The translations under genes and the position numbers were made by a program. Positions 36,101 to 46,706 of a stretch of 64,000 bases of DNA are shown here, one piece after another (within the stretch, counting starts at the first letter, position 1; each line of letters opens with the position of its first letter). This DNA is from Phallusia fumigata (taxonomy: Eukaryota; Chordata; Ascidiacea; Phlebobranchia; Ascidiidae): positions 84,849-148,848 of the forward strand of contig QXVZ01034699.1 in NCBI GenBank assembly GCA_008931825.1, given 5' to 3'. A model generated the notes under the pieces. It was given only the letters and a program-made list of their open reading frames with translations, was not told the origin of the DNA and searched no databases.

Positions 36101-39100
36101 TTTTAATTTTGCCTGGTTAACTGAAAAATAGAACTATTATAATAAAACTTCAAATTGCCTGAAATGATTTTGTCAACCAACAAGCCTATATGTTGATGTG
36201 TAGTTTTCTATGGCTGACTTGGATGGAGGAATGTTTGAGGAGGAAGAGGCAGGTGTTCCAACTCCTCCAGATGATACTGATGAAATTCACCACCAACTCA
36301 AACCAAATACTGTTGCATATCAAGCCACCATTGCTGCAACAACGACAGCAGATATTGCAAGTGGGTAAAACATAAATGACCTAACATAAAATGGCCTGTA
36401 TTAATATGTATGTGTTACCATTGTTTCCAGCTAATGTTGACTTGCAAAGGATATATCCCACTCCACCATCTTTGGAACCTTGTCAGCCTTTTTCCCCTGA
36501 GATTCGACAAGCTTTACCCCAGCCGCTGACCAATGACAACCTCCTATCATCACCTGAACAAATAATTCCTTGCCAGTACAGAAATGGCCCCATAGACCGT
36601 GATCAGCCAGATCTGCAGCCAAATTTTGCAAATGGGAGTCTTTCTTCCCCAAAATCTACAAGACATTCTGAGTTGCATATAACACACAACTCTAACAAAA
36701 CAGAAAACTACCCAACACCCCATGCATATGCTCCTGTGAAGTGCCTTACTTTTGACCTACCTCTTAGTACTGTGTCCTATACTCCAACATGGCAGGTTTG
36801 TAACTCTGCTTAATCTAATCAAAGTTTATTTTCTGATTTTGTTGCCTTGTTTTAGCTCCCAGCAACCATCGTACAGCCTTCTCCTGCCTATCCTTTACCT
36901 ACCCCAAGCGAGGAGTATGTTGGCTTTCAGCCACTAACTCCTGCAACTCCTGCTACATGTGTTAGAACTCCAGGCACACCAGGCCGTACATCAGTCAAAA
37001 CCCCAGCCTCTGTTCAGGCATTCCAACAATCTCCTGCTCAGTTGTCTGTTCCAACACCAAGAACTCCTGGTCGCACTGGCATTCGAAGTGTTGACCAATT
37101 AGATTCCCCTGTGTCATCGATGGCTACACCGTCCTCTCTTGTAACTCCAAGGCGCAACTACTATGACCAACATGGCAATGCTGCAATTTCAATGAACCTT
37201 TTGTTGTCAGACTCAGTTATGAATCTGTTTCGGGATCATTCATTTGATCAATGTGCTTTGTGTGTGTGTAACTCCACCATTACTGGGTCTGATGTAGAGT
37301 TTGAATATTTACCTGCTGTATCTGGAAAAGAGTCTCCATTTGCTTGTACTTGCGGCTTTAGGTGGGGAATTTTTTTATTGTACTGGGAAATTTTTTATGC
37401 ACAATAATTGTTAAATTAACTATTTCTGCAGTGCTGTCCGAAATCGAATGGCATCAGTTGGCAGTGGGCTGTTTTTAGAAGACGAATTTGATGTGGTTGG
37501 AAAACGATTCGAGAACACCATTTTGGATTTTAGAGAAGCAGAGTTTAAAAAAACACACCATTTGAGCCAATCAAAAGTGGCCCAGAATTCTGCTGAAATT
37601 GAGGGTAAGGTAGAACTGAGATTGACAATGTAATGAGTTGCCTCAAAAATTTAATTTTTGTACTTTCAGATGAGATTATTCGAATTATTTTGGAACATTG
37701 TTCATCTACATTTAGTATTATTGACATATGCAAACCAACTGTGGGAAATTCTCCAGCTTCAAATCATGACAATGTCATAGTAACTCATGGTGATTGTGTT
37801 AAACAAAATTTTGTGTTTTAAATATTCCAATTTCAAACAAAATAAATTTCATAGCTTAAGTGAAGCAATACGTATCAGCAGTTTGAAAAATTGCCTGCCT
37901 TTTCAGATATAAGTGAAGCCTTTGCTCAAGCTTTGAGTGCAAGCCTTTCAGCAATGGAACCTCCTCTGAAAATAGAAATTGATGTGTTGAATCCTCCACC
38001 CATACATTCATGGAAGCAAACAGAAAGTTAGTTAATCATATTTTTATTTGCTACAAATAAATGTAAAAATTCTAAATTAGTGATTTTACAGCTGCTATTT
38101 AATGTTGAGCAAAGACGTAATGAATACTAATAAAATATCTTTCAACCTAACATCAATGTTCAATTTTACTGCATACACATAATTACTGTTGTCATCAACT
38201 GCATAACAGGTGATGTATTAAAGTGTGCCAACACTTTGGATGTTTTTCGATTGCTTATATCATTGAAGCCAGTCTTGCAAGATGCAATTCAAAAGAAAAG
38301 AACAACGAGATCGTTCGGAACAACGCAACATGTAAAAGGCCCCTTAACGTGGCGAGAGTTTTGCAAAGAAGCTGGAAAAAGTAAACACTTAAAGAACTAA
38401 GAAAGAAGCTCTGGTTGACTAATATTTCATTTTAGATGCTGAACCTCAACCTATTCCATCAATGGTTGTTGGTTATGACCAGGATTGGTTGTGTGTGTCT
38501 CCGCAGGCGTTGAATTACTGGGAAAAATTGTTTCTTGAACCTTACTCTCGCCAACGTGACGTTGCATATGTTGTCATGTGCCCCGATGACAATAATGTTT
38601 TAACTGCAACAAAAACTTTCTTTAAAGAACTGGGTTCAGTATATGAGGTGAGGCAGCAAACCTACCAGTCATATTTACCTGCTGCAAAACACATTTAAAT
38701 GCATTAAATGCATAGTTTGGATGTTTCCCATTCTCTACCTACAGATACTTCAGTATTTAGTCAAAATTAATTTATGGGTCCCCTTTCAAGAAGGGGACAC
38801 ATTGTATTTACTTGTTTTTTCTGCTAAAAATATACACATCAATATATATCAACTAAAATGAGTTTGTTTCCACATTTTAGTCCAGAAAAAGTTGTTCCAA
38901 TAACTTGTTCACACATGATAGATGGGCCCCTGAAGTTGTGCACTCCCAGTTCACCCACAGGCCCCCAAAACGTAAAAATTTTAAAACAGCAATTTTTTAC
39001 TAAGTAAGTCACCTAGAAGTTTCCTATTTCAAGAGTTAATGCAATAAAAAGTATTTTCTGCCTTTAATTTGAATTTACCCATTTTTCTACCTTTTCAACC

Positions 39101-42100
39101 CCAAATATTCAGTTTTTGTTTACATGAGTTTGTTCCCACATTTTGGTCAGGAAGGAGTTGTTCAAACTTCCTCAAATTTTCACACATAATAGATGGGTAT
39201 CTTAAGTTGTGCATTGACAACTTCTTACCCCACCCCCCCCCAGTTCTCCTGCATTTAGTTATGCATTAGTTATATTATGCTGTGAAACACGATCCATAAC
39301 AGCAGCTCTGCTGGCAAAGCATATGTGTCGTCTATCTTAGGGCAAAATGTTGATGTTAACCGAAACCGAGTTAAAAAAGGTCATTAATATTTTATGCCAC
39401 ACAGCCAAAGTTTGGCTTTGAAACAATCAAAGGTTAGCCAGGTTAGTCTACAAGTCTTGCGCAACACAGCTTTCTGCCCTAAATGCAAAGCAAGTGAATG
39501 ACACATTTTACGACCGGCGCAGTGCAACTGTTACTGCTTCACCCATGTAGCAGATTTTTACTTGGAAATATGTTCGTTATATCATGTGAAATACGAGTAT
39601 TAACATATCTGGTGACTTGGTACCGCTTTACCGAAACTGCAAAGGGTCATAGAGAGTTCATAGTCCTGTTGACTGCAGCACAGCCAAACTATACTGCTTG
39701 TCCACAGTGAAGTTTGCATATTAATTAGTGTGGCTGAGGCTAAATTTCCTTTTCTTTGTTTCAAATAAAAAGGTTACATAACTAAAACTGACCATGTCAT
39801 AATAGCTTCCTTACCATTTAGCAATTGCATGGGACCCATACATGTATGCTTGCAGAACACAATTATGTTATAAAATGCTATGATATATAGATACCCACTG
39901 AAATGCATGTAATAGTTGCATATCCTTTGTAAAAAATAGGACATGGCATATGTGGAAAATATCAATTTAGGGTTGTAGTATGTGTGCAATGACAATGCAG
40001 AAAATGCCGCCCAATATTTATTTAGCAATTACTGGTGATTAAGCTCCTAGGCACATATTTTTTTGTCTATTTGAACAGTAAGAATGTTTTGCAGTCTTGT
40101 CGATTGGGAAAACTGAAACCTATCAACCGTGTTTTGCGGGATGGCGGATTGCTGCGAATTAATGAGAACAATGGAAATTTATCCCAGACACCTCTGGACA
40201 GCTGGTTCCAAGAATACATTGGATCAGGTTGGCTTTTTGAAACTCTGTTAGTTTTTGGCTTTTTGACAGAATAAACAAGCATTTTTTGCTGCAGTTAAGC
40301 ACATGGACAAATCAGTTTCGGAGGACAGCATTCGCAAGCTGCTACTTTATGCCAAATCAACAGTTGACATACTTGGTTAGTTGTTTGAAAAAACTGTAAA
40401 ATCTGTCTACCTAGCACTAAATAGTATTTAGTTGAACATGCTGTGCTATTCCACATTCTTGTAATCATTAGTTTCCTTTTCTGTCAACTTAAAGCTATGT
40501 TTACGTTTCTGCGAAATAGCTTTTTTTATTTAAATGTTATTTTCATTCTCAATAAAAGAAACAAAAAAAATCTTTTGTTACAAATATTTACCTACTGTTT
40601 AGCCCCTCTGCTCAATTCTGAACCAAGTTTGGATTTGTCATCGCTTCATGTTCGTGACACGCGATCACGATCTCAAAACACAACCTCGAATATCTTCCAA
40701 TTTTCTAATTACAACTCCCACTCGCAAAATGCTTCCAATACTACCTCGCAAAACAGGTTGGTTAATTACATTACAAATATTTATGTGGCTTCTACATCCA
40801 GTAACTCATATTCTTGTAGCCCCAAGGAAACTCGCAATGGTTTGACATCATACAACGCAGCAACTGCGGCAAGCATTGTTGTGTTTTTTCTTGATCCTTT
40901 TCACGGTTGCCTGTCCCAAGGACTGTGGCAGTGTTTTGTAATGTTGCAAAAGAAACTCAGCAAACCTTTGTGCGGTCATGTATTTTTTCAGGTACTTGTA
41001 TTTTGTAACAAGACGTTAAAGGACAGTCTTCACTAAACCTTGTGCACTGGGTAGGTTATTCCAGTCGAAAAAATGTCACAGGCGACCACATCTTGCGATC
41101 AGGATTCATTTGTTCACAACATCCGCTCATTAGCCTTTAACACATTTGCACAGTGTAAAAAGAACATGCATTACATCAACAGCATTAAGTCGATGACGGG
41201 TTTCGGTCCTGCTGCGTCCGAAAAAGAAACTTTACGGGAAACAAATGTAAGGATCAAAAGGTCATTCTGTCGCATGGATTTTTTAAAACCCACCTAACAT
41301 TTTGATACGTCTTTTAGGGAATGGACAGTGCCGCGCTTTTTTCCCCACCCTATGTTTTAAGTTTACCACGTGACCGTCATGTCGAGTCGTCAGTGGGGGG
41401 CAATGCGGAAAAGAGCTCTGACGTCTTGTTTGTTGCATATTGTCTTTCACACAATCAGAAATATGTGCTCGCTTCAGCCACCGATCAATGTGGGGAAATA
41501 CTCGAAACTTGTTGCATTAACATTGATGTTTCGCCCAGGTAAGCTAACTGCTTGCATACAATTTGTGAAAAGTTCCGATATGGTAATGTTTCCAGACGAT
41601 TGTTGGTGTCGCGAAAGCATCGGGTGTCTGTGCGAGGTGAAGCCATTCGAAAACTGTGGGAATTTTGCACCTGTGTTATTTCCAAACTTTCAACCAAAAC
41701 GTGGCGCATTGTGATTGGTCGGTTGGGAAGATTAAGTCATGGAGAAATTCGAGGTAACATTAAATTTATGTGGTAAGCACCATACATTTTGTTTTTTCAC
41801 TTAACTGTGTATTGCAGATTGGGCCAAATATTTGAACCGTAAGAACCTGCTTTTAAGTGGCCAGCGTTCCCATTGCTCACAGTGCAAGTTGCTACATACT
41901 GGTGAAAGTTCTTTCCTGGTTAGTGCTTGTCTCACTTCTCTGGAACCGGACAGTGCACTGATGCTAATGCCAGGTACAGTCGCATAATAGTTTGTTAAAA
42001 ATAATAACAGGTTTTGCTGCTTGACTGAGCAACTCCCACTTTTTGTAAAACTATGTTACATGTTGCATGGCAAAGCCATTTCCAGTACCCAGGGCCTAAA

Positions 42101-45100
42101 CTGTTTTGGATAAAATGTATTTGTTTATTGACAGATGTGGTTCAAACAAACAACTTTGGACGCTCCAGTAATAGTTCCAGTCAAAATGCCCAGTTAAAGA
42201 CCCCGGAAGACATTTCCTGCACCCATATTTATGTGTTTCCAACTTCAGCTGTCACACAGCCACCTCCAACCAACTACCAGTCGGCAAATGGTGAAGATCC
42301 TTATCTCGGACCAACAGGACCCGGTAGATTTGGCAAATTGTTTTTACCCTTGGAAGTTTAAACTAGATTTACTTGACGATGACATATTACAGAGCTAATT
42401 CTTCCTGATATCGACGGATTATCGGAGGAAGATGACATGTTGATAAATTTGTTAAACGTAACTTTTTTGGGCCCTACTTCACCAAACCCAAATCCACTTC
42501 CATTTGCAATGGAGGAGGATGATGTTGTGAAGGTTAGTGTTCTTTTGTAATACTTTCACTCTTTTTGTCTAACTTGTTCCCCCTGTTTGGTCAAGAAAGT
42601 CATTGGGTATCTTAAGTTGTATACTGTAACTTTTGTTCCCAGTTGACCCATCGGTCGAAAAAACTATTAAAAAGCAATGTTTAAAAAGGATGTCACCCTG
42701 AAAGTTTAGTTGGTACAATGCAAAGTATTTATAACCTTATTTTTTTATTGGACTTTTTTACACCCAAATGTCTGTGTTTTATTCACATGCTATTCATTTT
42801 GTGACACTCAATTCAAATGTATTAAAATTGAATATGTATACACACTAAAAATGACGTTCTGGAACACCAACAATAGTGTACAGAAGCTTTCAAACTGCGC
42901 TATAGCTGATAAGTCCAACAACGAAAAAACGCAACTATTTATGATTATTCGGTTTTGTAATAATAAACTGTTGGACAGGGTATTTTTGTGATGCCACTGT
43001 TTGTGAAATGTTAAGGTATTTTTGATTGCTAATACTATATTCGTTTTTACAACGGGGGTTTAAAGGTCAGATGGAAGATGTTTTGTTGTCACAAACAAGC
43101 CAATTATTGTTTTTTTATTGCGCCAACTAGTGTTTAGTAAAGCAATACCGTTTTGTTCACGCCCGGCAAAAGACCGGTAATTCATTTGCAGCCTGACAAC
43201 GACAGTCGGCGCAACCTTAAAACTAGTGATGTACCGAACTCGTAAATTATGGTTCGGACCGAAACAGAATATTTGGCACTTTTTGCCGAATAAATCAACC
43301 GAATCATTTGTGACGTCACTCAAACCCGTACGTAACGCTTTTGACATAATCACATGAGATTTAGGGCCATGCAAAACAGTGGTGCTACAACAGGATAGTT
43401 GTGTTTGGTTATTATCTTAGTTCTGTGGGTCCTAAGGTTGCCTCGGCGGTCGTTGCCAGCCTCTAATCGTACTACTGATTTTTTTCGGAAGTGGACAAAA
43501 CGATAATGCTTTAACAAATACTAGTTAAGCCCTCGTTTTAAAAATGTAACTTACCACAAACAGCAGCAAATATACCATTTTTAAACTGTTTTGTAAATGC
43601 TTTGTTGCATATCAGTTACAGCGCAGTTAGTCGATTGTGTGGTTCGTAATTAGGCAAAAAAGGCACGTGTTGCGCCTTAAATACAAACTTCGTTTGGGTA
43701 AGGACAAATATCACGAAGATCCGGACACTTGGTGGTGTTCTAGAACGGTATTTTCTGTGTGCGTAAAATGCCGGTTTTGGCCGAATCGTAACAACTTATT
43801 CGGCCAAATCTGAATAAATTCGACAAACCAAAGTTTCGGTACATCACTACTTAAAGTCCAGAGAATTAGGATAATAATACAACACAATTAACTTTTTGTA
43901 GCACCACTGTTTGCCTGGCACCAAACTCATGTGACTATGTCAAAAGTGTAGCGTACGGGTATGCGTGGGGTCACAAAGGATTCGGTTGATTCGGCCGAAT
44001 TTATTCGTTAAAAACTTCCAAACATTCGGTTTCGGTCCGAACCTGATTTAGCCGATTCGGTGCATCACTACCTTTTATTAGTTGTCTAAAATTTTAACCT
44101 AACTGACTGAGATATTATGCTTACAGCCTCAAATATGTGTTTAAACAAACAGTGCGCAAAAGCAACTTACTTCAATTACTTTTATTATTGGTCCTGCTAC
44201 TTGCCATATAAAGTGGATCAATACTGTAAAGCTACTTGTATTCTTTGTGATTGACATGTTTTTTACGATAAGCGCAGACCAATGGTTGGTATAAGACCAC
44301 TGCTTTGCGCATAAACCGACTTTCATTCGGGGGTACTGCACAATGGTTTGGTTTGAAAAAATCAAGGCGTGGTTGGGTAGTGGTAACTTAAATACATTCG
44401 CTATATCAGTCAGTACAAACGGTGCATTACAAAAACTCTGCTTACATTACAATGAGTTCTTTGCGATGCAGTAGCATATAAGGTTACGTTTGGTTTGTCA
44501 AAAGACATTTTATAATGCATCTGCAAACCATGTTAAAAAAGGTTGTTAATAGTTCGGTTGGCTGCTGACTTTTGCTTTTATTTACTGAATTTATACCCTG
44601 TTTTCATGCTTGTGTTCATAAACCACTTGGATATTGAAATTATATGATTGTAATCATTTATGGCGTTTGCCACTATCTTATTTTTATTGCACAATTTATT
44701 ACAGCCTCAAACAGCTGAACCCCTTCTGCCAATTGATGGTGCTGGAACAGAAGAACCGCTTTCTCAACAACCTCTTGCACTTGGTTATCTTGTCTCTACC
44801 GCCCCTCCTGGTCCTTTGCCCTCTTGGTTTTGGCAAACTTGCCCAGTTGCCCAAAACCGCAATCCAGTATTTTTCCGCTCTGCGTTGCATATTCAAGGTA
44901 TTTATGGGTACCTTTTTAAATGATCTACATCCTAGCATGTGTGGGACTCATATTTTTGTGTCTGTAGAAACAATCATGTCTTAAACAGCTTAAGTAACAT
45001 GGGACCCAATGAAAAATAATGTAACAAATACATATCCTTTTAAAATTGGGTCATTTCCTTTTAAATTTAATGTGTGTGGGACCCATACGTTTATATTTGC

Positions 45101-45592
45101 AGAAACAATTATGTCATAAATTTCCAAGGAAATTAGGAACACAAACAAACTTCAGATGTTATGCAGGCATTAAATAAATATTTATCGCAAACAGGAAATG
45201 CTGAATGTTAGAAATGTCATTTATTGGGTCATAGTGTATGTGCAATAGCAGAACACACCTATAGTTGAAACTTTGTGAAATAAAAGTAGTTGCAAGTCTG
45301 AAAAACAAATGTTGGTCTACAGCAACCAGTACAGAGGCTTCACCACCTGGAGGAAAGACAGAACAGCATCCATTAGATTCCAACAAAACGGCTGTGGTTT
45401 TAAGGTATAGTGTCATTTTGTTTAAATTGTTGTAACAAACTAACGAATTTTGTTCTCAGGTTTGTTTTGGAATGTTACAACGCATTGTCATGGCTCAGTC
45501 GTGATCCAGCAACTCGGGACAGACGGTCTTGTTTGCCAGTACACTGTCTTTCTTTGATGCAATTGTATCAATTGATTCAAAATTTGTTATAA
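18102..45592 (+). CDS. MED13: Mediator kinase-module subunit MED13 (THRAP1/skuld), complete
   Basis: MED13 links the CDK8-cyclin C-MED12 module to core Mediator. Thirty-eight GT-AG exons join in one open frame of 2098 residues (human about 2174): 18102-18170, 18231-18386, 22115-22199, 26949-27033, 28625-28705, 30085-30233, 30403-30539, 30651-30723, 32212-32313, 32374-32490, 32603-32744, 33066-33152, 33222-33681, 33791-33960, 34546-34679, 34739-34962, 35852-35927, 35983-36041, 36204-36360, 36431-36795, 36856-37361, 37432-37604, 37670-37789, 37907-38026, 38210-38380, 38436-38647, 40095-40227, 40295-40375, 40603-40991, 41055-41246, 41318-41538, 41596-41753, 41818-41973, 42135-42323, 42393-42532, 44705-44897, 45323-45404, 45460-45592. 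Landmarks are N-terminal [25 protein letters not shown] and [12 protein letters not shown]; central [10 protein letters not shown] and a Ser/Pro-rich region; and the C-terminal MID/PIWI-like module ([69 protein letters not shown]). The donors of exons 2, 19 and 23 are the least certain. Confidence 0.97.
18774..19749 (+). repeat. Hairpin-start repeat family copy containing the sequencing gap
   Basis: Starts at the palindrome 18780-18800 (arms gtccccttc and gaaggggac), runs into a T tract, then the N gap, and resumes with the family's 3' half: 'tgtggggacccatatgttta', 'ttagggacccaatgtaatg' and 'ccacctctctag'. It lies in MED13 intron 2. The gap hides the middle of this copy. Confidence 0.75.
18832..19449. 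other. Assembly gap of 618 N
   Basis: An uninterrupted run of N inside MED13 intron 2, starting directly after a poly-T tract. No exon is missing: exons 2 and 3 of MED13 join in phase across it. Confidence 0.99.
20264..20411 (+). repeat. 3' fragment of the hairpin-start repeat family
   Basis: Degenerate match to the family's 3' half ('gggacctatatgtttatg', 'attagggatccaat', 'gataacgccac'). It is followed directly by an hAT-type insertion, so it probably served as its target. Confidence 0.5.
20412..21168. mobile_element. Non-autonomous hAT-type element with perfect 8-bp target duplication
   Basis: The element spans 20420-21160 (741 bp). Its ends are inverted: 'cagtgtttcccaacc' on the left and 'ggttgggaatcactg' on the right. 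Both flanks carry the identical 8-mer gtataagc (20412-20419 and 21161-21168). Inverted ends of the CAGTGNTTCCCAACC type and 8-bp duplications are hallmarks of hAT elements. 'ggtggtacgc' motifs recur inside both ends. The longest internal frame is 66 codons, so it carries no transposase. Confidence 0.88.
22325..22414 (+). repeat. Three 30-bp tandem units
   Basis: Units begin at 22325, 22355 and 22385, each with 'gactc' doublets followed by 'tagtat...ctag.atgc'; the third is degenerate at its end. They sit just after MED13 exon 3, within intron 3. The 30-bp period keeps a reading frame open, but it is intronic here. Confidence 0.65.
23827..25546. mobile_element. hAT-like element with CAGGGGCGGATC-type ends
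   Basis: The left end 'caggggcggatctag' at 23827 and the right end '...ctaaatccgcccatg' finishing at 25546 are imperfect inverted repeats. 'gggggtgtt' and 'aacacccccc' blocks lie just inside. The flanks agctcaat and acctgaat match at 6 of 8 positions, as expected for an old 8-bp duplication. Only short frames are present. It contains the single-N duplication at 23899-24099. Confidence 0.6.
23899..24099. repeat. 100-bp segment present twice around a single N
   Basis: Bases 23899-23998 and 24000-24099 appear identical; N at 23999. It shows the same signature as the other single-N junctions, so it is probably an assembly artefact inside a transposon. Confidence 0.85.
26025..26384. mobile_element. 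Short inverted-end element ('ggggtggcagcc' family), copy 2
   Basis: 360 bp. The ends 'cataggtgtc' and 'gacgcttatg' are inverted repeats matching at 8 of 10 positions. It carries a GC-rich block of repeated 'ggggtggcag' and its complement. The flanks ggtggttg and ggtggtat share six bases and split a family 3' end that is uninterrupted elsewhere ('gaggtggtagtgtatgtc' near 19699), so the insertion site is well defined. It is non-coding. Confidence 0.65.
27655..28330 (+). repeat. Hairpin-start family fragment: 3'-type end plus internal units
   Basis: 27655-27770 matches the family's 3' half ('tgttatggggacttgtgtgtttctg', 'cagaaacaagcatgtcatt'). 27800-28330 holds three or four degenerate copies of the roughly 130-bp internal unit ('gacccnnnagnccccagnagttaccc', 'aaacaatgtccaaat'). 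The order differs from the long copies, so it may be two fragments. Confidence 0.5.
28753..29527. mobile_element. hAT-type MITE with TAGTGATGCACCGAA ends
   Basis: The element spans 28761-29519. The left end 'tagtgatgcaccgaat' and the right end '...cgtcacatcacta' are inverted repeats, with many 'ttcgg/ccgaa' repeats inside both. The flanks atagtcag (28753-28760) and atagtcac (29520-29527) match at 7 of 8. It lies in MED13 intron 5, close after exon 5. No transposase frame is present. Confidence 0.8.
29710..29910 (+). repeat. 5' fragment of the hairpin-start family
   Basis: Starts 'attggtcctctttcagaaaaggaacacattg', a decayed version of the 5' palindrome. It continues with the T-rich tract, 'gtttgtttgcatg', 'cacacatgtattgataag' and 'acccaattcacctattgg', all shared with the long copies. 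It lies in MED13 intron 5. Confidence 0.55.
30790..32062 (+). repeat. Long family copy with the internal ~130-bp array
   Basis: Fills most of MED13 intron 8. About seven degenerate units ('ccccatagcccagcagttacccc', 'ctaaaatgagtcaaattattaaacaatgtcc', 'gttgaaatttgg') lie between about 30900 and 31860, followed by the conserved 3' half (31885 onward) ending 'ccacccttctagtta'. The 5' hairpin is missing; the left side begins with the 'tatgaaatgtttgg..gatttggatgaaac' segment also seen at 52445 and 61480. Confidence 0.7.
32790..33050 (+). repeat. Family fragment in MED13 intron 11
   Basis: Begins 'ggccccttagggggtcatacgttgtgttc', a changed 5' palindrome, and passes quickly to the 3' half ('catatatatccagtgtattaaag'), ending 'gctgcctctgtagttt' just before exon 12. 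The array is absent. Confidence 0.5.
34985..35815 (+). repeat. Degenerate family copy in MED13 intron 16
   Basis: 'tttggtccctctagagaaaaagtc' at the left and 'ggtgacccatgtgtttatgcttgcag' through 'aacaccaccactctatttt' at the right match the family ends. The middle (about 35100-35460) differs from other copies and may be another insertion. Confidence 0.5.
38768..40015 (+). repeat. Full-length-looking family copy in MED13 intron 26
   Basis: A 5' palindrome at 38779-38798, then two successive 'gtttgttcccacattttg ... cacacatgatagatggg' blocks, then the 3' half from about 39826 ('catgggacccatacatgtatgc') to 'aatgccgcccaatattta'. The approximately 130-bp array is not evident; the middle (39240-39700) has different sequence. 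Confidence 0.65.
42555..42860 (+). repeat. 5'-half fragment of the family in MED13 intron 35
   Basis: Contains 'gttccccctgtttggtcaagaaag', 'ttgttcccagttgacccatcgg' and 'gttggtacaatgcaaagtatt', shared with copies at 23260-23560 and 38870-39120. The hairpin and 3' half are absent. Confidence 0.5.
43216..43857. mobile_element. hAT-type MITE, second copy of the TAGTGATG family
   Basis: The element spans 43224-43849, with ends 'tagtgatgtaccgaac' and 'gtttcggtacatcacta'. The flanks cttaaaac and cttaaagt match at 6 of 8. The interior is clearly related to 28761-29519 ('gcctcggcggtcgttgccagc' occurs in both). Confidence 0.78.
43923..44071. mobile_element. Truncated inverted copy of the TAGTGATG hAT MITE
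   Basis: This is the reverse complement of the 5' portion of the neighbouring element: 'ctcatgtgactatgtcaaaag' at the left and 'gattcggtgcatcacta' at the right. Only one terminus is present, so it is truncated. It lies 74 bp beyond the complete copy in the same intron. Confidence 0.65.
44930..45262 (+). repeat. Two successive 3' halves of the hairpin-start family
   Basis: Two blocks start with 'tgtgtgggacccata'-type sequence, at about 44936 and 45073. The first breaks off after 'ccttttaaaattgggtc'; the second runs to 'gcagaacacacctatagttg' near exon 37 of MED13. This looks like a partial tandem duplication of the 3' end. Confidence 0.55.
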
Positions 45593-45827
45593 ATTTTAAA
45601 TGGTGAAATTGAGCAGATTTTCGCCCAAACATCCTATGTGTGTACAAATTGTCGTCAAAGGCCCCAATATTAGACCGGCGGGGGTTTACAGTATTAGGTT
45701 TTTCAGTTTGCTGTTCTGTTACCGGTTTCTGCTTGTCAATTTGTCGCAGGACACTAACTCCTACTTTTGCTTTTAACATGGAACGCTTACCCGTAACGGT
45801 TTGATGCACCATTTGGGCCAACTCCAA
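45495..45827 (-). CDS. Unidentified minus-strand open frame convergent with MED13
   Basis: 110 codons on the opposite strand, overlapping the last MED13 exon at its 3' end. The part beyond MED13 (45600-45827) reads as a plausible hydrophilic protein segment and is preceded by an acceptor-like tract ending GTGTAG on that strand. No further exons, domain or family were recognised, and the overlap with MED13 coding sequence can itself keep such a frame open. Confidence 0.2.
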   Translation of the reverse strand: MELAQMVHQTVTGKRSMLKAKVGVSVLRQIDKQKPVTEQQTEKPNTVNPRRSNIGAFDDNLYTHRMFGRKSAQFHHLKFITNFESIDTIASKKDSVLANKTVCPELLDHD

Positions 45828-46302
45828 AACTACACGAAAATTTGAACAATCACGGAATCACAATTAGGTTGCCGATGCATTGAAACAAGCAAAGCTACGT
45901 TTTTTGATTTGGATGTTTCTGGAGGATGACATTAAGCACGCGATCGCTCGTTGTCAACTGCGTAACACAATTGTATTGAGCGGCTGCCTTTGAAGTGTTG
46001 ACATTCAAGTGCAATATTACAGTGGTCGGGCAAAATAATCATGGCTAGGCACTAACATTTCCATCAACCGCTTTATATTTATTGGTTTCGATCCGCCTAT
46101 GATAGAAATCCGCGAAAAAAACCCGCAGACCTAAAACGATCACTGCCATCGACCTGAATCTTCTTGGTTTACGCGGGATCATTTACGTATTTGCAAATGA
46201 AATGCATAAATGAATTATTGAAGTATTTTTTCCCTTTTTGAACCTATTTTGTACAAGTTTTAATAACATTTGTTTTACTTTTCTGATCTGCCTCGTACTT
46301 TC
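45593..46302. other. MED13 3' flank
   Basis: AT-rich. No AATAAA was seen soon after the MED13 stop, so the poly(A) site is unclear. Apart from the minus-strand frame noted separately, nothing is recognisable. Confidence 0.4.
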
Positions 46303-46587
46303 ATGGCAAGACTTTTTGCTTTGCAAAATGTCAACAAGCAAAAGGTGTTTCACACTAAGCGGTTTAAAGTCGCCTCTAATCGTTTTAGTACATCACCTAA
46401 AAACTTGCTTCGCTTCGATATGTGTTCACTTGGGTGTCCAGCTCGTGTAGGTTTTTGTACATACGATATCATGATTTGCGTTAATAAAAAATATAAAACT
46501 GATGGTTTTGTTCTAAAGTGCATTAAGCGTTTTTATGTTGCAGGTTTAACGCAAATGCTGGAAAAGTTTGAAGAAAACGTGGACTAG
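46303..46587 (+). CDS. Unidentified small open frame
   Basis: An ATG at 46303 opens about 94 codons ending at 46587. The first half is basic and serine-rich (RFKVASNRFSTSPK), reminiscent of a mitochondrial presequence. An internal pyrimidine tract ending TTGCAG at about 46543 could be a splice acceptor. No family is recognised. It may be chance. Confidence 0.2.
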   Translation: MARLFALQNVNKQKVFHTKRFKVASNRFSTSPKNLLRFDMCSLGCPARVGFCTYDIMICVNKKYKTDGFVLKCIKRFYVAGLTQMLEKFEENVD

Positions 46588-46706
46588 AGGTTATCACGAA
46601 ACAACTGAAAACTGAGCTCCGAACAATAAAAAACGAGTTAACCTGCATAACAAGATGAAATATTACGTAACGACAAAGTTTTGCATGAAGTAGACGGCCC
46701 TGTCCT

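Noticed and set aside
36431-36652. Minus-strand open frame inside MED13
   Set aside because: It is the antisense shadow of MED13 exon 20.
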